Assembly (NCBI GenBank): GCA_021495925.1
Contig: JAKEKT010000056.1
Location: 1-64,000, forward strand
Direction of reading: 5' to 3'
Length of the DNA: 64,000 nt
Source: Diplodia intermedia
Taxonomy: Eukaryota > Ascomycota > Dothideomycetes > Botryosphaeriales > Botryosphaeriaceae
A program made the position numbers and the translations under genes. The notes beneath the pieces were generated by a model that worked only from the letters and a program-made list of their open reading frames with translations, had not been told where the DNA came from and ran no database searches. Positions 56,413 through 64,000 of this stretch are shown here, one piece after another. Within the stretch, counting starts at the first letter, position 1. Each line of letters opens with the position of its first letter.

Positions 56413-58055
56413 TCACGCCTCGCACTCCTGCAGCGCCAACCTAGCCAGCTCGCGGCAGCCGCTAGGATCGAAGCGCTCCCGCGCCCACATGCGCTTCCGG
56501 CCGTCCTGGATGCGGTCCGCCTTCTGAGCGGGCGTCATGCCGCGTCCATTCGTCGCCGCTGCAGCAGCACCGTCGCCACCATTCGCCGCCGCCGCCGCCG
56601 TCTCGGACTGCTGCTGCGAAGGTGCGGACATCAAGACGCCGCTGCGCCGCCTGTTCTCCTCGGCCGCGCCGCCCGAATTGGTGGCGGTGGCCTCGGACCA
56701 CTTCGAGGACGACGAGGACGCGGAGCGGCTGGAGGCGGGGCTGTTGGCGCTCTTGAGCAGCTGGACCGAGAGCAGGTGCGAGACGAGCTGGGCGCGGAAC
56801 GACGACAGATCGCCGTTGTAGTGCTGGATGCGCGCGCCGAGCGGCAGCGGGAGCAGGCTGCTGCTGGACACGTCGCGGGGGAACAGCAGCCGCGGGCAGG
56901 GATGCGTGCGCTCGACGGGCGCGCGCACGACACGTGCGGGCGTGGGAGTGGTCGGGTCCCCGTCGTTGCCGTCGTCGTCGTCTTGTTGTTGTTGTTGTCC
57001 CTGCTGACGATCATCCTCGTCATCCGTGTCGTCGTAGTCGCTTAGGTGCTGCTGCTGCTGCCGCTGCTGTTGGCGCTGCTGCGAGCTGGGCGTCGCCCAT
57101 TGGATGGGCGTGCCTTCGACCATGTCCACGAAGCCGTGCGTCTGCGGCGGGGGCGTCTGCGGGGGCGGCGTTTCCGGCGGCGGGAACCGGAAGGCAGTGT
57201 CCAGGCCGTTGCTGTTCTTTTCGTTGCTGCGGCTGGGCGTCTGCGCTGGGGAGTCCGTGTGCGCGCTCTTTTCGGACAGCAGCGAGTCGTTGGACCTGGC
57301 CTTGCGAAGTTGGAGCGGCGACGGCCGCTTGACGCTCGGCGGCTCGACGGAGAGGTAGTTGTTCTCCGGCTTGTGGTCGTGCTTGTCGTCGGTGAAGGGG
57401 TCGGAGTCCAGGTCTCCGGCCCACGAGACATCGGTCACGAGCGAGTCCGTCCGGGTATGCTTCGAACTATTGAACGAGTGACGCCTCGAAGCCGAAGACG
57501 AAAGGTCAAACGCATCGAAGGTCGAGGTGAGGTCCCACATGCTGGGTATGGCCTGCCTGCTCTTCGGCTGGTCATCCTGGGCTGGCAGACTGAGGGACAA
57601 TCGCGGCGGCGACAGCGGGCGATCTCCTTCTTGGTGAATGGGCAGAGGCTCTGGCAGCGTGGCAAGCGCTTTGTTGTAGAAGTCCTCTGACTGCTGGAGA
57701 GAAGGCAGGCGCGCAACGGAGTGATTGTGCATGGAACGCGCCAGCGTGTCATACGACAAGGCCGCGTAGAAGTAAAGGAAAGTGCGGATCAGAGGGTGAT
57801 GCTGCAATGGCCGTTGTCAGCGGCGTTCAGTAACTGAATCGTAAGGAAGCTTACGTCCGGACCGTCTTTTTCCAGAAGTGCCAGGCATTTGGACGCACAC
57901 TGCCTGTAGCGGCGGTCGAAGTAGAGGTGCTTCACCTCATTCAGCATCTTGCGCACGTCGGCCGTGGTCTCGTCCGACGCCGGCACGTGCAGACCGAACT
58001 TCGGGACGGTCGCGAGGCCATTGTAGCGGGTGCCGATGTCCCGCGTTGGGATCAT
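56413..58055 (-). CDS. Uncharacterised protein with TPR-like N-terminus and poly-Gln
   Basis: Two exons, 57855-58055 and 56413-57801; intron 57802-57854 (53 nt); 529 aa. Residues 25-125 are alpha-helical with a TPR-like rhythm (DVRKMLNEVKHLYFDRRYRQ; FLYFYAALSYDTLARSMHNH). Residues 130-350 are disordered, rich in Ser/Pro/Asp, with PPPETPPPQTPPPQT. Gln runs then occupy about 315-355 (QQRQQQRQQQQ; GQQQQQDDDD). A short ordered block (about 375-430, ending SFRAQLVSHLLSVQLLKSA) and a C-terminal basic helix (KADRIQDGRKRMWARERFD) follow. No family recognised. The helical blocks look conserved-like, so I believe the gene is real; the role is unknown. Confidence 0.75.
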
Positions 58056-59503
58056 GGTGGCTCCTTAGTGCAGGGAGGATGGCGCGCAGGAGAGTCGGGG
58101 ATTGCAAGCAAATCCGAGGCTAGGGGGTTATAGTGAGGCGGACTCCCGGTGTTGACAAGGTCTTGGACGTACGCGCCGGCGAGAAGTCGGGGGTTGCTGC
58201 GCGCGGCGAGTGCCGGGACAAAGAGCGTAAACAACAAGAGCGGTGACCAGCCTCGAAAAATGTGGATACGGCGCAAAAACATTACCCCGGACGCCCATCG
58301 TTCACCGGTAAAAGACCCTGGCGCGCGAACCGAAGCCTCCGGGTCCTCGAGGGTCTCTGGGACGTCAGGTTGAATCATCCCAGAGATGCCAAACGGGAAA
58401 ATTGCGTGGTTACACGGCTTCCCCATCCGGTAATTATCAGCCCAGGCCGTCCAAGCAAAATCGCCGAGTCCCCGGTTTTAGTGAGGCGTCGTATGGCTTG
58501 CATCTGTGTTTCAGATCATGTCGTCTATATTTCACGATAATAGGAAGCCTGCGCAGCCCAATTCCGAGGCGCCATAGCCGCGTGTGGTCCTTCCTCCCGG
58601 CTCCTATCTGCGTTATCGTCGAGTGGTTGCCTTGGTGAATTTGTACACCTTGAGGGACTCGGCACATTCCAACTACCTCTTTGTTTCCGCAAACATATGT
58701 TTTCCAACGTTCCGGTTCGATATAAGCGGCCGGTGTTGTGGTGCAGCCGGACCATGGTATGCGAGCCCTTCACATATCGTGATGCGTTCGGCTGTAGTCC
58801 TCTCGTCTGGGACCCTGGGTTGAATGGCCAACCCCTGACTGTTGACTGTCCGCTACCACCCTCGGCTAGTCATGCTCTTTGAGCACCGTAGGCATCGACC
58901 AACTCATTGGCCCAAAGGCACAGTATCGCCTGCCTATTGCACTCACAGTGATCTCACCTCTATTGGGGCATCCATATTGCCCTTAGTGCAGATCATATTT
59001 ACCACAGAGCTTTCAAGCCCCCTACTCTTGGTCAGACTTACCACAGAGCTGCTTGACCCCTCGACTGCATCGCGTTACGGACCAGCACATCGTGTCCATT
59101 GCAGAGCCGCTCCTGTTGGTTTGGTTTAGGTTGTCAGCCAGAATGAGGGCGGCCACTGTTTCCTCGATCGACCTGGATACGGTCTGTCGGGGGGCGGGGT
59201 CAAGGTAAACGCATCACATCCGTTATAGGTAATAGAGCCCTGTGTCCCAACCTGAAACCCTTGAACGGCTACTGGCAGTGTCAGCTGTTTCAGACATACC
59301 CGCTTCAGCACCAGAAGTCGGATTGACTGCACTCACACGAGATCGTGCTTAGCAATTTCCCCAGCGTATTTCTCACATAATGTTTCTCAATGTTGGGATA
59401 TCAGACAACGGTTGTATTCTACATACACGCAATCGGGGGATTTGACCTGAATTCCGGCATCGACGGAATGGGATTTTTAAGTAGATGCTGTCAAATCGAT
59501 CTC
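58056..59503. other. 1.4-kb region without a supported gene
   Basis: Promoter of the poly-Gln gene and 3' flank of ATP3. A 13-base direct repeat (TTACCACAGAGCT at 58999 and 59038) is the only pattern noticed. Confidence 0.5.
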
Positions 59504-60664
59504 TTACTCCTCGGAAGCGGCGGCACCAGTGATAATCTCGACAAGTTCGCCAGTAATGACGGCCTGGCGAGTACGGTTGAAGAGAATCTGGAACTTGTTG
59601 ATCATGTCGCCGGCGTTCTTGGAGGCGTTCTGTAGGCAAGGTCAGCACCCAGGCATATCTTGAGATGAGTCATGTTACTCACGTCCATGGCGTTGCGACG
59701 AGCGGACTGCTCGCAGGCGTGGCCCTCAGCCAGAGCCTAGAATCTGTTAGAAACGTCGATCGTTCACAAGGACAAGAGTCGTACCCAGTAGAGAGAGTTG
59801 GCCAGAGAGTATTCACGGAGGTTGGGGAGAGTCTCGTCCTCGATCTCGAAGGAAGAAAGGTTCTCTGGGAAGCATTAGTACTTGATATTCCATGTGGAAA
59901 CCGGACCGAACACTAACCGGACTCGGTGATGGCCTCCTCCGAGAAAGCATCAATGGTGACGGGCTCGTAGGACTGCGCGTTGATGAACTTGTTGTAGACA
60001 ATCTTGACGGAAGCGTAGTCACCGGGGAGACGAGAAATTTGGTCGGCAACGGCCGAAGCGTCCGCGAAGGTAGGAATGTCCTTGCCGACACCGGCGAAGC
60101 TGAGCTGGATGTTCTTGGCATTGCCTCTGCTCAGCTGCGCCTTGCACTTCTCGCCGAGAATGACGAGCTCGGTGTCGGGCTTCTCCAGCAGAATCCTGCG
60201 CGTGAACCTGGACAGACCCGAGTGGATACCACCACAGAGACCCTTGTCGGAGCTGCAGATGATCATCAGGTCCTTCTTGCCATCAGCCTCAAGCGGCTTG
60301 GTCTCGGCCTGCTCGAAGACGGCGTTGGAGGCCTGGCCGTAGACACGCGACGACTCCATGGCGCGCTGGGCGCGGGTGAGCTTGGTCGAGGCGACGATTT
60401 TCATGGTCTTGGTGATCTTCTCGATGTTGCGAATCGACTTGAGACGGTCCTCGATCTCACGCAGGGTGGCGTAGTTGGCGGCGGCGGCGACATTGACGGT
60501 CGCGGGGCTAGCAATTGCAGGCGCAGAGTCAGTATCTGATGCCAATTGCATCGAATCGAGGATTGAGCGCAGGGCGGGCGCGGGCGCGGGCGGTCGGAAG
60601 CCTACCGGGCGACGGCCGCTTGGCCAGCTCGCAGAGCCGGGCGGGCAGCTCTCGAGAGCATCAT
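59504..60664 (-). CDS. ATP3: Mitochondrial F1-ATP synthase gamma subunit
   Basis: Central rotor stalk of ATP synthase. Five exons: 60606-60664, 59918-60507, 59785-59864, 59683-59736, 59504-59629; introns of 98, 53, 48 and 53 nt; 302 aa. The presequence (MMLSRAARPALRAGQAAVAR) is cut from the mature part by intron 1. The N-terminal coiled-coil helix reads LREIEDRLKSIRNIEKITKT, the globular part has SSDKGLCGGIHSG, and the C-terminal helix has MDNASKNAGDMI and NRTRQAVITGELVEIITGAA, which inserts into the alpha-beta hexamer. Every junction keeps frame. A second ATG follows directly. It diverges from TOP1 over 448 bp. Confidence 0.97.
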
Positions 60665-61112
60665 TGGGGCTGGGCGGGTGCGGAGGGGAGAGTGATGAAG
60701 CGGACGATGCGAACCGACGTGGGCGTGGTGCTCCGGATGGTCGGCGGAGAAGTTGTTGCGCTTCAACCTCACGGCGAGGTTGCGGTGATTCGCTAGTGCC
60801 GCGGCCACGTGACCCGGCCGGCCCAGAATCGAAGGGTTCCTCTTAAGCTCCCTTTGTACACCCGCTCCCTTCTCTTCGCTTCCCAGTGTGCACTTTTGCC
60901 CGCTGCGGTCCGCCATCATCGCCTCCCTTCAATTACCCGTGTCCGCGCGCGTCGGCCTCCGCTGGCTCTCGCCCACCACCCTCCCCCAGCCGACATCACT
61001 CGGTTCGCGCATCTTCGCCAGACTCGCTGCCACTCAGCGGGCCGTCGCAGCTGAGCGCAGGCTTGGATTCCTCTTCGCACGATCACCCGCCACCCGCCGC
61101 CCGCCTCGCATC
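60665..61112. promoter_or_regulatory. Divergent promoter, ATP3 / TOP1
   Basis: 448 bp between opposed ATGs. The TOP1 side is pyrimidine-rich. No TATA box stands out. Confidence 0.55.
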
Positions 61113-64000
61113 ATGTCCTCCTCCGACAGCGACACGCCCCTCGTCAAGGGCAAGACCAACGGCGGTACGTCAGTCCAAGATCCACTCGCTCGGCTGAAAT
61201 GCGCCGGCCGTCTCCAGTTTGCTCCTCTCATGCGCCACCTGCCTTGCACGCTTCCCCTCACACCTGCGTGCCTGCCTGCCCCTCACCTCACCTGCCTTGC
61301 TCTGCCCCGCCTCCTCACATTGCTGACCTTTGTAATCCTCTCAGCCATGTCTGCCGACACCATCCCCAAGAACGTGGACAGCACCATGGACCGACAAGTA
61401 CCCTCGTCGAACGGTCAGCTCGAAGTCGGCATATCAATACGCAATGGCCCCGTCCGGGAAATGGACATTGACGAGCCGAATGGCGTTGCCAACGGGAAGC
61501 GCAAGCAGCGCGCGAGCATCAACGGGAAAAGCTACAAGGAATCCTCTAGCTCCGACGAGGACGATAAGCCACTGGTGCGTCACCTCACATTCTATCTGTA
61601 CGCTTCACTTGCGCTGATGTCTTTTACAGAGTAAGCGGCGTAAGACCTCGTCCCCCAAGGCTACTTCTGCTTCGGATTCTGAGTTGAGCGATGTACCCTT
61701 GGCGAGGAAGACCGCAAGGCAGCAGCTGCCCCCGAAGATCAAAGCAGCCGATGTCGGAGAATCTTCCGATTCCGACATTCCTCTCGGGCGAAAGCTTGCC
61801 AACGAAAAGAAACACATTGAGCAGGCTGCTGAGAAGGAAGCCAAGGCTATTCGCGCTGCGGAAAAGAAGGCACCCGTCAAGAGAAAGCCCCAGAAGGAGG
61901 AAAGTGAGAGTGACGATGATATTCCTCTATCGAAGAAGAAGAAGCCGGCTGCTAGAAAGGCCAACGGGGTCAAGAAGGAGGAGTCTGACGACGACGTACC
62001 ACTAAGTAAAAAAGCACCGCCTGCCAAGAGGGGCAAGGCGAAGGTGGCAGAACCAAAGAAGACCACCAAGGCCAAGGCAGCCGCAAAGAAGGAAACGGAC
62101 GACGACGATGAGGCTGACGCCGAGGAAGAAGAGTACAAATGGTGGGAGGATCCGACCAAGGGTGATAACTCCATCAAGTGGCAGACGCTGGAGCACAACG
62201 GTGTCGTATTTCCGCCGGAATATGAGCCTCTTCCGGAGAACGTCAAGCTCAAGTATAACGGAATGCCCGTCAGCCTGCACAAGGACGCCGAGGAAGTCGC
62301 CACTTTCTTCGGATCGATGCTGAACTCCACCCACAACGTCGAGAATCCCACGTTCCAAAAGAACTTTTTCCACGATTTCAAAGAGGTTCTAGACAAGACT
62401 GGTCACGCTAAAGCGCCCGACGGCAAGAAGGTCAAAATCGAAAAATTCGACAAATGCGATTTCAAGGACATCTACGAATACTACGCGGCACAACGCGAGG
62501 CCAAGAAGGCGCTTCCCGCAGCAGAGAAGAAGGCTTTGAAGGCAGCAAAGGATGAGGCTGAAGCGGCCTACATGCATTGTCTTTGGGATGGACGCAAGCA
62601 AAAAGTAGGAAACTTCCGCGTTGAACCTCCCGGCTTGTTCCGTGGTCGTGGTGAGCATCCGAAGACGGGGAAGGTCAAGAAGAGGGTCCTGCCAGAGCAG
62701 ATCACGCTCAACATTGGCAAGGACGCGAAGGTTCCTCCGCCCCCGGCTGGCCACAAGTGGAAGGAAGTCAAGCACGACCAGACCGGCACCTGGCTCGCCA
62801 TGTGGCAAGAGAACATCAACGGTGCCTACAAGTACGTCATGCTTGCAGCGAACTCCGACATCAAGGGCCAGAGCGACTTCAAGAAATTCGAAAAGGCGCG
62901 AGAGCTCAAGAAGCATATTGATCGCATTCGAAAGGATTACACCCGCGACCTCAAGTCCGAAGTCATGGCAGATCGCCAACGTGCCACGGCCGTTTATCTC
63001 ATCGACAAATTCGCCCTTCGTGCCGGCAACGAGAAGGGAGAGGACGAGGCAGATACTGTTGGCTGCTGTTCGCTGAAGTATGAGAACATCACGTTGAAGC
63101 CACCGAACACGGTAGTCTTCGACTTCCTCGGAAAGGACAGCATTCGCTTCTACGACGAGGTCGAGGTCGAGCCGCAGGTGTTCAAAAACCTGAAGATCTT
63201 CAAGAAGGCGCCAAAGAAGGATGGCGACGAAGTCTTCGACAGACTGACGACCTCGGGCCTGAACAAATATCTCAGCACGTACATGCAGGGTTTGACGGCG
63301 AAGGTTTTCCGTACCTACAACGCCTCATACACCATGGCGAGGTTGCTTAGGGAGATGAAGTCGACTGGAAGCATTGCCGAGAAGGTCAAGGATTACAACG
63401 AAGCCAACCGGAAGGTCGCCATCCTCTGCAACCACAAGAGAACTGTTGCTGCCAACCACAGCAATCAGATTGAGAAGATGCAGGAGAAGATCAACGGTCT
63501 CCGGTATCAGCAGTGGCGCGTGAAGCAAATGATGATTGACCTCGATACGAAGGTGAAGAAGAAGAAGGGAGCGGAATACTTTGAGCTTCCTGGTGACCTC
63601 ACTCAAGAGTGGGTCGAGCAGCATCAGCAGGCGCTTGTCGAGGAGCAGCGCGACAAGATCAAGAAGAAGTTCGAGAAGGACAACGAAAAGCGGGTGGCCG
63701 AGGGCGAAAAAGAGATGAAGGCCAAGGAACTTCAAGAGCGTCTCGAAGTCGCAGACGACCTGGAGAAGAAGTTCAGGAAGGAAAACAAGACGAAAAAGGT
63801 CGAGGCCGAGGGCAAGGGTGTCACGGTCGACAAGCTGGAGACCAAAGTCGAGCAGCTGCAGCAACGCATCGAGACGGCGAAGGTGCAGCTGGAGGACAAG
63901 GATAACAACAAGGAAGTTGCGCTTGGCACGTCCAAGATCGTAAGTGTGGCTCGGGTGTGCCGGGAAGATGGCTGTACTAACGCGTGGTGTAGAACTACAT
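61113..64000 (+). CDS. TOP1: DNA topoisomerase I (type IB), cut by the window edge
   Basis: Nuclear enzyme that relaxes supercoils by a 3'-phosphotyrosine nick. Exons 61113-61164, 61345-61574, 61630-63939 and 63993-64000 onward; introns of 180, 55 and 53 nt. 866 codons are visible. Residues 1-240 are a charged, disordered tail with six copies of an acidic-Ser/D-x-P-L/basic motif. The core starts EEYKWWEDPTKGDNSIKW (about 255). The catalytic blocks follow: the Arg of ALRAGNEK, LTAKVFRTYNAS and the His/Lys region CNHKRTVAANHS. A long coiled-coil linker (about 730-850) then leads through intron 3 into SKI-NY. The last full codon, TAC at 63996-63998, is the active-site tyrosine. Confidence 0.97.

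Overview
The window is nuclear DNA of a filamentous ascomycete (Pezizomycotina). The signs are short GT-AG introns (mostly 43-80 nt), a compact GC-rich layout, and single-copy fungal housekeeping genes such as CFT1, SNU114, ERG10, VTA1 and RPC40. A dothideomycete is my best guess from the protein flavour, but this is inference. I see no tRNA, rRNA, CRISPR array or intact transposon. All coding models below were assembled by hand from reading frames, splice signals and remembered family features, with no database search.

Layout: 0.15-1.2 kb holds the 5' part of an unknown acidic, Asn/Gln-rich protein. Then come the interstrand-crosslink nuclease FAN1 (1.5-4.1 kb, minus) and a secreted GH16 glucanase (5.2-6.6 kb, minus), followed by 4.6 kb without a convincing gene. 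Next are SNU114 (minus) and ERG10 (plus), diverging from one promoter; a protein kinase with a long ankyrin-repeat tail carrying an in-frame stop (17.1-20.6 kb, minus); CFT1/CPSF160 (minus) and an LMBD1-type membrane protein (plus), also divergent; a tandem pair of genes resembling the interferon-induced 6-16/ISG12 family (30.3-32.2 kb, minus), one of them apparently broken; VTA1 (minus) and an ER disulfide isomerase (plus), divergent; a secreted endonuclease/phosphatase-fold enzyme; an F-box-like unknown; a DapA-family aldolase; a dynamin-like GTPase with an FG-repeat tail; a ChaC-type gamma-glutamylcyclotransferase; complex I 49-kDa subunit (minus) and RPC40 (plus), divergent; a TPR-like unknown with poly-Gln; and ATP synthase gamma (minus) and topoisomerase I (plus), divergent. 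The window ends on the active-site tyrosine codon of topoisomerase I.

The genes do not form one pathway. Most are independent housekeeping genes, with five divergent pairs sharing 262-514 bp intergenic promoters. RNA processing and transcription are well represented (SNU114, CFT1, RPC40, TOP1), as are mitochondrial energy genes (NDUFS2, ATP3), membrane remodelling (VTA1, dynamin) and glutathione and ER redox (ChaC, PDI).

The most unusual points are two micro-exons (5 nt in ChaC, 8 nt in the disulfide isomerase), each needed to keep the frame; the tandem 6-16-like pair with a decayed member; a nonsense codon inside an ankyrin repeat that sits in a possible 57-nt in-frame intron; nucleoporin-like FG repeats on a dynamin; and an 85-nt foldback between two convergent genes.
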